Part shown: positions 12,601 to 24,421 of the stretch, piece after piece
How positions within the stretch are numbered: the first letter of the stretch is position 1
Layout: the number at the start of each line of letters is the position of its first letter
Source: Stercorarius parasiticus
Taxonomy: Eukaryota > Chordata > Aves > Charadriiformes > Stercorariidae
DNA: 64,000 bases
Assembly (NCBI GenBank): GCA_013396915.1
Contig: VWZL01005191.1
Coordinates: 1-64,000, forward strand
Direction: 5' to 3'
Program-made: the position numbers and the translations under genes
Notes under the pieces: generated by a model
The model's database searches: none
What the model saw: the letters and a program-made list of their open reading frames with translations, nothing else
Told to the model about the DNA's origin: nothing

Positions 12601-13814
12601 AAAAATACCTTTCCGTGTCTTTGAGATTAGTTTCTTTTTATTCCAAGTGCTTCCCAGGTGGGTGTTACGTTTAATAGAATATGTTTAAAAAGAAACTTTT
12701 TTAAAGTAGGGCAACATTGCATTTTGCAAACTATTGAAGTGCAAAAATTAAATAAGTAGTTTTATTCATTAAAGTTATATTTAATTTTTAACTGTTTTTC
12801 ATTAAAATAATCCATGGTGTTTGAACTGATACACATTTTGAACACTTCAATATTATTTTTAGCTTGCTTTGGTCTCCTGAGGGAACTTTTTGATATTACA
12901 AAAAGTAATCCTTTTTTTTTTTTTCATTTTGTTTGATAACCAAGTGAAACCACTTACGGTTTCTTGTTTTATCATTTGAATTTAAGTGCCTAGGTTTCTT
13001 AAGAAAGTTGTATATTTGTTCTTGCCACACTTTAAAAAAAAAGTTGCAGGTCACCACACAACTACACTTTTGAAAGAAAGTTCCACTATTTTAGAAATAA
13101 CCTTGATGGAGCAGGAGCATATAAAAGTAATTACTTTATGGGAAAGCCATTACTGAAACTAAAATGACGAGGTTTTGAGTGTTTCATTGTGGGTGACTGC
13201 AGCTTCCAGCATAGGTGATTAAAGATGAAATTTCAATAACAACTGACTGCAGTTCAATAACATATGTGAAATGAGTAACTATTTCATTTTTGTCTTTCAT
13301 CATGAAGGTTGTCAAGAAATAACTGTATATTATCCATACCAAAATACTTCCTTAAAATACAAGCTCATCTGAGATAAAACTACGCAAATGCTTTATGTAT
13401 CACAACAGTAATATAGAATGAAAAAACCTAAATTGTCTTACATAATGAAAAAGCATTTGAGTAGGAGGTTAATAATTACCCTAATTAGATTTAATCAGTA
13501 TAACCTGCTGAATAGTCTTTAATGATCACAAGTGCCCATGACCCTAATTCTATTTACATCTCCCACCATCAAAATTAAGAAAGGGGTCTAAGCAGGTCTG
13601 TAGAAATCTAGAGGAATTTTAGTTCCTTCATTTTCTATATTTTCACAGCTGTTACTCACTTTAAAAGATCTTAAATTAGAAGCATTTAACTCCTTTACCA
13701 GAGTCAGATTCACCAACGTTATTTCATCACTGTTCTAGTGCTAATACTAGGCTTGTACCTGTATAACCACAACTTCAAGCAAAGAAGAGGAATAGTTGTT
13801 TAGTAGCCATTGTG
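9636..13814. other. 4.2 kb of unclassified AT-rich sequence
   Basis: No exon, RNA gene or defined transposable element recognised. Homopolymer runs lie at 10583-10598 (A) followed closely by T at 10605-10612, and near 12911-12924 (T). The open frame at 10331-10762 crosses the A and T runs and is compositionally low-complexity. Confidence 0.5.
10583..10612. repeat. A run followed by T-rich run
   Basis: Sixteen A's at 10583-10598, then GTTTG, then a T run: a short inverted homopolymer pair. Confidence 0.85.
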
Positions 13815-13990
13815 TTAGCCTGGAAATTAGGAGACATGTATCGTACCTCACAGATTTTCCATGTGACCTGTCATTTCTTTGCTCTTCAGATGACCATCAA
13901 TAAAGCGGGATTAATAGGGTTTTGTTAGCTTACAAGAATACTGGGAATTATTGGTACATCTCTAGACAGGTAAAAGTGGAATGCTTTAGA
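13815..13990 (+). mobile_element. MIR-type (amniote) SINE relic
   Basis: MIR-type blocks occur in order. TTAGGAGACATG near 13828 matches the AGGAGACCTGGGTTC position. CACAGATTTTCCATGTGACC at 13849-13868 matches CTGTGTGACCTTGGG. CTTTGCTCTTCAGATGACCA at 13877-13896 matches TGCCTCAGTTTCCCCATC, and a GGATTAATAGG-like block follows. Diverged, but the order and spacing are convincing. Confidence 0.55.
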
Positions 13991-15750
13991 TGAGACACAG
14001 CATCTCAAAAATTTAGATGGCTCCTGGGATGGAGCTGACTCATGACTGGGCAGCTCAGAGCGTTGGAAGAGCCAGTAGACAACTGCCTATATCTGTGTAT
14101 TTAGACACGTTTAAGTAGATAGACACCCTTAGACTGTTGCAAATACTCCCAAAGTCACACACAGTCAACCAACTTATGTTTTCATTGTGCAGTTTCTATG
14201 CTAGGGATCTAGAAGGGAAAGAAAATAGAGATATAATGAGAAGTTACCATCTTCCAACGTGGCACACACTTAAATTCCCTTAAGTATCGGTGTAGCAGCT
14301 GCAAGCAAGAATGGTAAAACAGTTTAACTTATGCATTGCTACCTTTGGTCTTGCTTCTTCTGTTTCAGAAGTAGTGGTTCAGTAATCACTCCAAAAGAAA
14401 AATAAAGGTATCTGCATAACAGAATTCATTCATCTCATGAGGTTCCCTAACCATCCTCCTCTGAAAAACAGCATTGACATGATCATGAGACCATATGAAG
14501 ATTTAACAAATGCTTGGTTGTAATTGTCTCCAGCGGAGCGCAACCACACATTGGGCAAGATCTAAAAAAGGCACCATGGTTCCCTCTGACTGCCATTCTC
14601 TTTTTTAGAAAAGCACCAGAGCTGTAAAAGGAAGGATTTCAAGAATTGCTATCTCTACCTCAACATCTTGGGATCTGAAGGGAAAGGGTTCTATTCTTCA
14701 GGGATGTCAGTGGACAGCTTTCTAGAGAACAAAAGCCATATATTCTAAGAATAAAAATACCTATATTAAATGACATTTTAAAATTATCCTTTTTTATGGG
14801 CTGATTTCACATGATCTTTGCAAAGGAAAGCTCTGGGAATACGGTGTAGCAAATTCATCATTACACAATATTAGGATTTTTATTTTTTTTGGTAACTTCA
14901 GAGAAGCAATTTTTTTTCATGTGGTATTTCAGAATCATAAAAGGGAGGGAGGAGCCTTATTGCAACTATCCAGGGCCATGTATGTCATGGCTGCATCAGG
15001 CTTATTAGGCTAGTAATCCTCTGAAAAAATTACCCCACAATAAAAGTGAAAGGTAAATCAGAGAATTGAAATAAAGAAACAAAAACAGTCATAACGGACA
15101 AATGGGATTGTCACAAGAGTGCACTAGAATACCTCAGGATAAGGAAGACAACTCTTAAAAGCAGCGGGAAGCAAATTACACCATCTGTTCAAAAAAATTG
15201 AGCCTTATCAAAGTACCTTTAGGGCTGCACATAAACACTGTCTCAAGTGCCTTTTGCAGCATGTCTATTACTGCCCAGAAATGCTTCAGAAGAACAACGC
15301 ATTGAGACATATATCTCTAGTCAAAAGTAATTATTATAAATGCATCTGAAAACATAGCTGAGCTTTCAAAATCTCACCACTGTATCGCAGAATTCTCACT
15401 CTGATGTCATGATCTACCAAGCTTTAGACAAGTAAGTTCAAATAAATTTAAGGTATCTGGCTATTTTGAAAAGTACTAAAGAACACAGTAATACCATGAT
15501 AAATTCAATCACATTTTTACCAGGGTTTTTGCAAAAAAGAGTTTATTCCAAGATTCAAACCAACAGTTGAGTTATCTACATATCAATATCTGATCTGTGT
15601 ACAGTGTATAGATGAAAACCAGCCTTGAATTTGAGTATATATGCTGTCTAAATAAAAATACACAGAGTACAAACAAATATGGAGGAGAATCTTTGTATGA
15701 GGTCCCACAAGAAAATATCTGAGAAAAAACTGTGTTCTAAATGTTCTAAG

Positions 15751-15776
15751 TCTTTTTTTTCTTTTTTTTTTTTTCT
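15751..15776. repeat. T-rich pyrimidine tract
   Basis: Twenty-six consecutive pyrimidines, almost all T, with three C interruptions. Confidence 0.85.
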
Positions 15777-15917
15777 TAGAAGAAGGAATATGACTAAAGG
15801 AGCTTTCCACTCAGGCAGAAATGCTACTATTTTATCCTTGGCCTGAATCACAAGGTCAAATCCCTCAAAATGTGCTTGGCAGGTAGTGTATAGGGGGAAA
15901 AAAATTATATATAGCAC

Positions 15918-15955
15918 ATATATATATATATATATATACACGCACACACACACAC
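15918..15955. repeat. Compound (TA)n(CA)n microsatellite
   Basis: TA dinucleotides from 15918 to about 15938 run directly into CA dinucleotides to 15955, with one CG variant step. Confidence 0.95.
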
Positions 15956-16330
15956 TAAAGCAATCAGTGCAACTATATTAAGATTTTGGCATCACACCAT
16001 CCTACCTCTGCTGGGATGTTTGGCTTCAGTCTTTGAATTACTAAACATTCTACACTTCAAGGCTAAACAGGTGTAACCATGTAGCTCTGTAATACTGTTT
16101 TGTCATGACTAGTAACAGGCCACAAGCTTTATACTGAGTTTGCGCAGACTCAGAACTGAGGCTTGTCAGGCTTATTCTGTTTGAAGTTACCTTGACCTGC
16201 CTACAGCTATGTTTACTTAGTTGAGCTGTGACAGTGCTTTTTCTAACTGAGCAGGTGATGGATAATTTGTTTTAATTGTGTTTATCTTTGTATAGTACAA
16301 AAATAGATTTATATAGATAGCAGTTACAAG

Positions 16331-17840
16331 CTAGATGGAGGATGTTATGGCAGGACCCCTCTCAATCATCTACCAATGGTCTTGGGAGCTTGAGGAGGTC
16401 CTTGCTGGCTGGAAGCTAACCAGTGTTATTCCAATCTGTGAAAAGGATGTGAGGGAAGACCCAGGGAACTAAAGACCTCTTAGTCTAACCTCAGTTCCCA
16501 GAAAAATTATGGAGAAGATTATACTATTATTAAAAGGCATTTCAAGGGCAATGCAATGATCAGGCACAGTCAACATGGCTTCACAAAGGGAAAGTCCTGT
16601 TTAACTAATTTGCTATCCTTCTATGATAAAGTCATCTGCCAAGTAGATAAAGGGAAGGTGGTGGATGTAGTTTTTCTGGATTTTAATAAGGTTTTTGATA
16701 TTGTCCCTCACAGCATCCTTCTGGACAAATTGTCCCACTATGGTATGAGCAGGTTGACAGTGCATTGTGTGAAGAACTGGCTGAATGGCAGGTCTTAAAA
16801 GGGCTACATCTGGCTGCTGACTGGTCACCAGCAGTGTTGCTCAGGGTAGAATTCTAGGGCCAGTTCTGTTCAATACATTTATCAATGATCTGGGTGCAGG
16901 AATTGAATGCACTGTTAGCAAGTTTGCTGATGATACCAAACTGGGAGCTGTTGACTCTCTTGAGGGACGGGAGGCCTTGCAGAGGGATCTAGATAGCTTG
17001 AAGCATTGTGCTATGAATAATGGGATGAAATATAACAAGTCCAAATTCTGGATTCGGTGTCTAGGATGGAGTGACACCAGGCACAAGTATAAATTGGGAG
17101 AGAGTGGTTGTAGAGCAGCCCTGCAGAAAGGGATCTGGGGGTGCTGGTTGACAGCAGGCTCAGTATGAGTCAGCAGTGTGCCCTGGCAGCCAAGAGAGCA
17201 AACCACATCCTGGGGTACACCAAACAGTATCACCAGCTGGTCAAAAGACATGATTATCCCACTTTACTCAGCATTGATGTGACCTCACTTTGAATTCTGT
17301 GTGCAGTTCTGGGCCCCACAATTTAAGAAGTATGTGAAGGTCCTTGAATGCATCCAGAGGGCAACAAAGCTGGTGAAAGGACTGGAAGGAATGTCCTATG
17401 AAGAGTGTCTAAGGAGTCTGGGCTTGTCTGGCTTGGAGAGAAGGAGGCTGATGGTCGACTTCATTGCTCTCTGCAGCTTCCTGAGGAGGGGAAGTGGAGA
17501 GCGAGGTGCTGATCTCTTCTCCCTGGTATCCAGTGTCAGGACACATGGGAATGGTTCAAAACTGCACCAGAGGAGGTTCAGACTGGATATTAGGAAGCAT
17601 TTCTTTGCTGAGAAATCCAGTCTAAAACTGGAACAGGCTTCCTAGAGCAGTGGTCAATGCCCCGTGCCTGTCAGTGTTTAAGAGGCATTTGGACAATGCC
17701 CTTAACAACATGCTTTAACTTTTGGTCAGCCCCGAATTTTTCAGACAGTTGGTCTAGATGATCGTTGTAGGTCCTTTCTGACTGAAAATATTCTATTCTA
17801 TTCTATTCTATTCTATTCTATTCTATTCTATTCTATTCGT
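16331..17840 (+). mobile_element. CR1 LINE, RT domain to microsatellite-like tail
   Basis: 5'-truncated CR1. The RT fingers region, including [19 protein letters not shown] and VVDVVFLDFNKVFDIV, is intact at 16556-16798 before a stop. The catalytic FADDT motif follows in another frame at 16923-16937. A QFWAPQ block and the CR1 thumb region ([18 protein letters not shown]) are open at 17301-17645. Several frame breaks make it inactive. Instead of the usual octamers, the 3' end is a pure pentamer array (17791-17838). Confidence 0.92.
17791..17838 (+). repeat. (TTCTA)n pentamer array at CR1 3' end
   Basis: Nearly ten uninterrupted copies of TTCTA directly follow the last CR1 3' UTR block, GTCCTTTCTGACTGAAAATA. 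A degenerate extension TTATTCTATAT follows. Confidence 0.97.
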
Positions 17841-18261
17841 TATTCTATATAGAATGAGATATTTAGAACTCTACCACACTGATGTTATACAAAGAAATAA
17901 GAGTCTGGTACAATAACAGAGGCCTTTAGAAGTGGGAACACAGGATACAGAGCAGAGGAGTGCAGACATGGGATGATGAGGGCTGTGGCACAGGCACAGG
18001 CTGGCACTGGAGACTCCACAGCTATACTTAACTCACTCACAGTCAGTTGTAATTGTGCAGGCCTGGAGCTGGACAAAACTATGGGTAACAAAGAGGACAA
18101 TAGTAGCTAAAATACATAAAAGGCACCATGTACAGTACATTTGGATGTAATATGGTGCTGCAGACTAGTGACGAAAGAGAAAAGATGTAAAAGTGTGTTA
18201 GAAAACACATGAAAAGGATCCCAGCTGGATACTACAGTGAAGAAGAAGAAACCATTAAGAC
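17841..18261. other. Unclassified sequence
   Basis: No gene or defined repeat recognised between two CR1 copies. Confidence 0.5.
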
Positions 18262-18595
18262 TAACTTAAAAGTTCGTCTCGTCCAACCTTTCGTGGGAAC
18301 CTAGATGAGATTATCTAGCATCCTGTCCAATTGCAGCCTCCAGTGACGGGGACTCCACTATATCCCTGGGGAGGTTGTTCCAGCGAATGATTGTTATCAC
18401 TGTAAAAAGTCTATTTCTTATATCGAGATGAAACCTCTCAGCCCTTGTCTTCTCCATGTGGCCCCTCATGAAAAGAATCTTTGACCTCTTTGTATCTGCC
18501 TTTTGAGTCCTGGAATACTGTGATGATGTCTCCCCTGAGCCTTCTCCAAGGAGAAAGACCTAGCTCCTTCAGTTGTTCCTATGTTTCTTCCTATA
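18262..18595 (-). mobile_element. CR1 LINE 3' UTR / C-terminal fragment
   Basis: Antisense CR1 blocks in order. GGGGACTCCACTATATCCCT at 18348-18367 and GGGGAGGTTGTTCCAGCGA at 18369-18387 are followed by TGTCTCCCCTGAGCCTTCTC at 18526-18545 and CTCCTTCAGTTGTTCCTATG near 18564. The tail octamers at the 18262 side are lost. An older subfamily than the copy at 51343. Confidence 0.88.
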
Positions 18596-20844
18596 ACATG
18601 AAACAACATTACTGTCTAAAAAACATAAATTATGATGTACTTGCCTCCAGAAATAAATTTATTATAAAAACCGTGTAAAGTCTAGTGAAGATTCAATAAC
18701 ATTAAGACTATGAGAATCACTTATTATAAAGGATTTTTTAGTTATTTCTAATTCCACTAAAATGTATAAGGTATCTGATATTTCACCTTGACATTTTGAC
18801 TTATTTCTGCCAAATGTATGCCTTTTTAGATGACTTTCTGATATGTTAGGCATCCCATGTTTCAAGTATTTTTTTCCCTCAAGAAATTTGCAATGTCATG
18901 CTACTTAACCTTTCATTGCAAAAATGTATTGGAACCATAGCAACATATTTCTTTGAACCTTTGCTTGGTTTTCCAATAAAAAATATCACAAATCCATTTC
19001 TCCTTCTACTGTTTTACAATAACTACATGCAATTTCACATAGCTTTTGTCTGTGATTTGTTTATGGAGACTGTATCTATTATGCTACAACATCTGTTTTT
19101 CAGTCAGGTCCTGCTAATATCCAGTTTTACAGCTGAGTTGATTCAAGCACTAAAGAGGTCAAATTCATTCAGTGGTCATCTGCATTAATGCAATTCCAAA
19201 TCCCAGCTTTTTACCTTGTCTACCAATGACAAAAAGAGACCCCAGTTCGCTTTTGGCTACCTCTCATAAGAAAATGCCAGACCAGTATCCACGCGTCACT
19301 AAAAACTGAAATATGTTTAGTTTAAAAAATTTATTTATTTGTCCTCAAAATGTGTTTTGCTGATCAAGACATATAAACCTTATAAAAATTTATAGGCTTA
19401 CAAGGAAAACTAACTCCAAGATGTTGCTATGCTCTTGCACATAAACAGACTGCTGGCAGCTAATCTCTCTGATTATGCAAAAATGGAATTATAGTATGAA
19501 TTACTGATGGGCTCACAGGCTTGGGTTCCTCACTTCAAAAAGACTGAATTCTTTTATGTTCTGTGACAAATGACCTACCTAGCTGTTTGGCCATGCAGTG
19601 GAACAAGCACAGAAGCTTGTTGATACTAGTGAAACGAGATTGTAAAAAAACACTCATCTACCGTGAGTGCTAGCAGATTGTCTCAATATAATTAATGTTA
19701 TTTCCTTTGTATCAGCTTTATACTTTGTGTTCATTCATCACAGCCTTAGAATGTGAGAGGAAGGAAGAAAAATAGGATCATACTTTGGTGGGGATCCTGC
19801 CAAATCTTCACAAAACACATGCACAAAAATATTGATAGAAAGGCATAATCACAGCTATGGTCAGTGAAATTTAATGAAATTGGGAGTGTCCTTCCTCAGC
19901 CTCATAAACTCATATATTTTTAAACTATATGCAAGGCTATGTAAGATCTACATAAAAAATATTCCTTGGAATTGAAGAAATGTGTGTACAGGCCAGATTT
20001 TCAAGGTCTCATATGCCTCACAGATGTCTGTGGGGTATTAAATAAGGACCAGATTAATTCAATATGTAAAAGAAATGAGCAAGTACGCACAAGCACCTAA
20101 GCACCACTTCTGCTACTGACATAGTAGTGTTGGTGTTTTGCTTTTACAGTGGCTTCGCATTTTCTTCTTTCAGAGTGGAGTTAATTTCCCTCCTCTTGTT
20201 CTATACTGACCTACTTATGTAAATAAAAACTAAAAATAAACTTCCAAAATTTCCAAAGAACCTGAGGTTGCCATACATTCATTGAGTGTTTTCTGCCACT
20301 TAAACAACAATTGTAGTTGATCAAGGAGGAATTCTAGATGGCCTCGAAGGAAAAATACAGAAAATGATGCCAATAGCATGTTGAAAATTGAAAACTTCGT
20401 AAGTAGACTATGGCGATATAAATTTACTTGTATGATCTGAATTCTTTTTTTCTATCTTCCTCTTCAAGACCAAGGATCTGGAGAAAGAAGGGAGATCCCT
20501 GGGAGAACAGCAATTTTGTTAGAGGTTGTATAAAAGTCTATATGAAAGAGGTGTCAAAGTGGCAATTGCAAAGGATAGATCTGGTTTTGTAAATTTTCAG
20601 AGCTGTCTTTGCAAATGGACTACCTCTCTTTTGATATAGCATTTCTGTACAGAATCTTTTGAGTGAAAAAATTAACTCTACACTCAAGTTGACTTGTGGT
20701 CAGCTGTCACCCTCATCCCCCTTTTGTTGGCAGGAGGTATGACACACCAGCCTTCAGCATTCCTCTTGAGCAATTGGCTTATCTCTATTAGCTCTGAAGG
20801 CTGTTGTCACAAAGACTGTACTTATTTAGGCTTGCAAAGATGGG
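18596..20844. other. Unclassified AT-rich sequence
   Basis: No gene or defined transposable element recognised up to the LTR. Confidence 0.5.
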
Positions 20845-21455
20845 TGTATTGGGTCTGGCTGGGGCAGAGTTAATTTTCCCCATAGCTGCCCTCATAGTGC
20901 TGTGTTTTGTTTTGGTAGCTAGAAAGGCATTAAAAACACACCAGTGTTTTGGCTACTGCTGAGCAGTGCTCACACAGCATCGAGGTTGTCTCTCTCCAAC
21001 ATTCCCCCTGGCCCCGCCTCACCCCCAAAGGTCAGTAGGCTGGAGGTGGGTGAGATCTTGGGAGACGACACAGCCAGGACACGTGACCCAAACTGACCAA
21101 AGGGATATTCCGTATCATATGATGTCTGCCTAGCGATAAAAGCTAGGATAAAGGAGGAGGAGGGGGGAGTATTCATTATTACGACATTTGTATTTCGCTG
21201 CAACTGCTACATATACCGAAGCCCTACTTCCTGGGAAGTGTCTGGACTTCGCCTGTTGATGGGAAGTAGAGAACAAATCTTTTGTTTTCCTTTGGTTCCA
21301 TGTGCGGCCTTTGCTTTTGCTTTTATTAAACTGCCTTTATCTTGATCCATAAGTTCTCTTCCATCTTATTTTCTCCTCCCCTATCCTGCTGAGGAGGGGG
21401 AGTGAGAGAGCGTCTTAGTGGGTACCTGGCTTCCAGCCAAGACCAACCCACTGCA
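20845..21455 (+). mobile_element. Solo LTR of an endogenous retrovirus, probably ERVL-like
   Basis: A 611-bp element starting TGTATTGGGTCTGGCTGGGG, a start familiar from widespread avian LTRs, and ending CCCACTGCA (TG...CA ends). It is flanked by identical 5-bp duplications ATGGG at 20840-20844 and 21456-21460. Inside, a TATA-like GATAAAAG lies at 21135-21142 and an ATTAAA polyadenylation signal at 21325-21330, which fixes the plus orientation. No internal retroviral sequence follows, so this is a solo LTR left by recombination between two LTRs. A 5-bp duplication fits ERVL-like elements; the class call is inference. Confidence 0.93.
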
Positions 21456-21746
21456 ATGGGATTGCCATTGCTTTAGATTGTACTATCTGTGTAAGGCCTC
21501 ATTACTGGGGTTTTTCAGTATGTTTTCTCTGGGCTTACTTTGGTCTTTCCTGGTAGCTTGCTTAGTTGTAACATCCATTGTTCAGTAGCCAGGTAAGTTA
21601 TTACTGATTTTGTTTTATGTACAATGTTGTATAATAGGTGCAACGTCTAGTGTTAGAAAAATTTTGAATCATTTCCGTTAAGGAGCAAGTATTGATAAAA
21701 GGTATTCTGTGTAGACTCTATTACGCTAATATAATGATTGGATGTA

Positions 21747-21813
21747 GAGGTAAAAGCACAGGATGACAGTTGAAGCCTTGGAGGTACGAGCACAGGATAA
21801 TACCAAAGGCCTC
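21747..21813. repeat. Imperfect two-copy tandem repeat, 34-bp period
   Basis: GAGGTAAAAGCACAGGAT starting at 21747 and GAGGTACGAGCACAGGAT starting at 21781 begin two related units. They continue with GAAGCCTT and AAGGCCTC variants. Confidence 0.6.
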
Positions 21814-22512
21814 AGGGCTAATAATAGATTAGCAGCTGTCAATTATTGATCATGAAAGGAATGCAACCTTGGGAGCTGTATATAACTTGTTTCAGGGGTT
21901 AACAAAGACAGCAAATAAGAATTACTCAGATTATGTAAACCACACCAAATATAGTAAATGTGGATGTAGTGTGGAATGACAGAGTAATGAAGAGAGAACA
22001 AGATGTTCTCAATGTGTCAAAATAGCCCCCAACAGTGAGGAAGAAGAAGCCCTGACTACCAACATCATATAGCTCCTGATGAAGGAGGTGAGATGCTTAC
22101 AACTTGCTACAACACCCTCAGAAAAGCATTGGTTATGTAAGCAAAAAAACACAGAAAAGGTGTTATACAAAAGTTTTTGTATAAAGAAGCTAATAGTATT
22201 AATAATGACATTTTTTTCTAGATTAATTGGGTAATTTATACTAAAACTATCATTATGTCAGGACTAATAATAATAACTATTGCATTTTGAATAGATTTAG
22301 ATTTTAATTAGACTAACAATAACTTCTGGGCTTCTCATAAAAGATGTGCTGCTTTGGCTCGCAAAGACTATACCGGTTGTAGCATACATCTGCTTTTTGA
22401 TTGGCACAAAGGAAGTTCATGCTCCCATCGTGGAATTTCATGAGCTAAGAAAAGACACTTTCTGCTCTTTCAAATTGCAAGTTTTCAGCAGTCTGTTCAG
22501 CCAAGAGAAGTA

Positions 22513-22650
22513 TTAAAGCTTTAAAGAAAAACTGTCCACAGAAACCATTAAAACGTTGAGCGAAGCAACTATATATGGGTCTTTCCAACCCATATAGTTA
22601 CTTTTAATGGTTATTCTAGCCCTTCAATATAGTTATTTTTAAAGCTTAAG
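22513..22650. repeat. Long imperfect inverted repeat (fold-back)
   Basis: Three blocks pair in order around a 6-base centre, CTTTCC at 22581-22586. AACTATATATGGGT (22567-22580) pairs with ACCCATATAGTT, with a 2-base bulge. AACCATTAAAA (22543-22553) pairs with TTTTAATGGTT (22602-22612). AAGCTTTAAAG (22516-22526) pairs with TTTTTAAAGCTT near 22636-22647. Unpaired asymmetric loops separate the blocks. The right arm also carries a direct repeat, ATATAGTTAYTTTTAA, at 22592-22607 and 22627-22642. It could be a small non-autonomous DNA element, a hairpin RNA locus or a chance structure in AT-rich DNA. Confidence 0.65.
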
Positions 22651-23245
22651 AGGCCAAGATCCTCTGAAAATGAAGCTCATATAATGGTAGTGAAACCATG
22701 TCAATCCTCACAATTTATTATCTCTCCAAAATACATCTTTGTAGCACTAGCTTGACACAGTCTGTAACTCTTTCTTTGAGTCAGTAGGACTTCTGAAATT
22801 CTTGTGGAAAGAGTGGAAGCTTTTTAAGATGATAGCTGGAAATGATCAGTCCAAGGAATTTTTGATAATATTCTACTTCTTTTGCTTCTATTTCTTAACA
22901 TTCAAGTTATGAAATTGATTCTGAAATGGAAAATACCCAGATTATTTTCTGACTGAAAAGAAATAGAAGTGTCATAAATAAACTGCTGGAAGCAAATTTA
23001 TTGGCTTTGTACAGCAGACTTTAGTTTTCTCCATCACTTTTACAAAAAGTAATTGCATTTGCATGTAAATATACAGCCCTTTTTGTGAATAGTGAGGTCA
23101 TATACCTTTGTCTCCTTCATTTGATTAATTGTTTCAGTGGCATGTCTTTGGCTAGCAAATTTTATGAACTTTGTCCCATGCATTATTTGTAAGTTAAATA
23201 GATTCACATCATAATATACAGAAAAGAAAAAAAAAAGGACAGAAG

Positions 23246-23350
23246 AATGAGATATGGAAGGGCTAGGTGATATGTCTAAGGTCACAGAAAATGTGTTGCA
23301 CAGACAGAAGGTGAATACTGATTTCTCAATCCCATGCCTTAGACACAACC
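23246..23350 (-). mobile_element. MIR-type SINE relic (antisense)
   Basis: Antisense MIR blocks: TGATATGTCTAAGGTCACAG at 23268-23287 corresponds to the well-conserved GACTTGCCCAAGGTCACAC. It is followed by CAGACAGAAGGTGAATAC (GGCAGAGCTGGGATTCGAAC position) and CCCATGCCTTAGACACAACC (CCAGTCTAGTGCC position). Confidence 0.6.
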
Positions 23351-24376
23351 CCCTACAATCATATTTCTTTAGAGACTTTCAGAAAATCAGATTCTAATAC
23401 AACAAATTCCTGTTATGCAAAGGGGTATTTCGTTGCATATGTATGCATATTTTTTTCTTTTGCAGGTATCTTATCTGTTCAGGTATTCATTCAAAAATCA
23501 TTTTAGCCCAGAAATTAAATGACTTAGTAGTTTCAGTAAACCTAGAGAAGATGAAAATATATATAATAAAAATTCAAATCTTAAGTGAAAACTAAGATAA
23601 TTTCATGATCAAGCTTCACCTGATCTTACATCAAAATGTGGAAATGAATTGCAAATGATTCAAAAGCATGCTATAGTCAATTATATCAAATCCATAAATA
23701 ATAATATCTAATACTGAGTTGGCTATTTTCTGTTAGTTTGGGGGGGCTTTATTTGATTGAGTTTTTTTCAGCTGGTCCAGATATCTCAGCAAATACCAAG
23801 ACTTGTACCCAGTGTTCTGTCAAAAGTTACCCGAGGACAGAATTTTTGAAAAGGTGTAAGAGAATAACAAATGAAGACTGTATGTGGGAGACTACATTGC
23901 ACCACTGGTTTTCTTATTCCCCTTGAAAAATACCAACCCAAATCACCAATTCATAATTAAACTCAAATATATTCTATATGTTTTCGGTTTGTCATGTGAA
24001 TATTTCACTAAGGTACCATAAATATTAGCCATGATTCACTGACATTGAACAAAAGCATAGCACTATCAATGCTTACCCAGTACGTCTGTCAACAGAGCCC
24101 AAGAATTCTGATATTTACTCTTCAATTAGAAATACAAAAACATAGACTGTACATAGTCCATTAATTAATAATTTTTTTGAATTTTTTTAATAACTATACT
24201 ATCACATTATTTTTCATTTTTTGATGTTTGCTGTTCGTTAATTCAGAATAATAAAATAAGGCAGAAATATAGATTCTAATAAGGTGACATATTACTGCCA
24301 CTAGAATTCACCTGGGGAATCATATGCAAGATGCAATGATAATGGCAAGCTGCATGGTAACAGTGAGTTTAACTAT

Positions 24377-24421
24377 GGAAAGTGTATTAGAGTACCTTGG
24401 GAAAGTATATTAGAGTACATT
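24377..24421. repeat. Two-copy tandem repeat, 23-bp period
   Basis: GGAAAGTGTATTAGAGTACC (24377) and GGAAAGTATATTAGAGTACA (24400) are adjacent near-identical units. Confidence 0.8.

Larger units (their letters stand above)
13991..16330. other. Unclassified AT-rich sequence with simple repeats
   Basis: No gene recognised. It holds the pyrimidine tract at 15751-15776 and the TA/CA microsatellite at 15918-15955. Confidence 0.5.
21456..23245. other. Unclassified AT-rich sequence with fold-back
   Basis: No gene recognised. It contains a short tandem duplication at 21747-21813 and a long imperfect inverted repeat at 22513-22650. Confidence 0.5.

Noticed and set aside
14925..15010. CR1-like start (CAGAATCATAAAAGGGAGGG)
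   Set aside because: Only the first dozen bases resemble an antisense CR1 tail; no further CR1 blocks follow.
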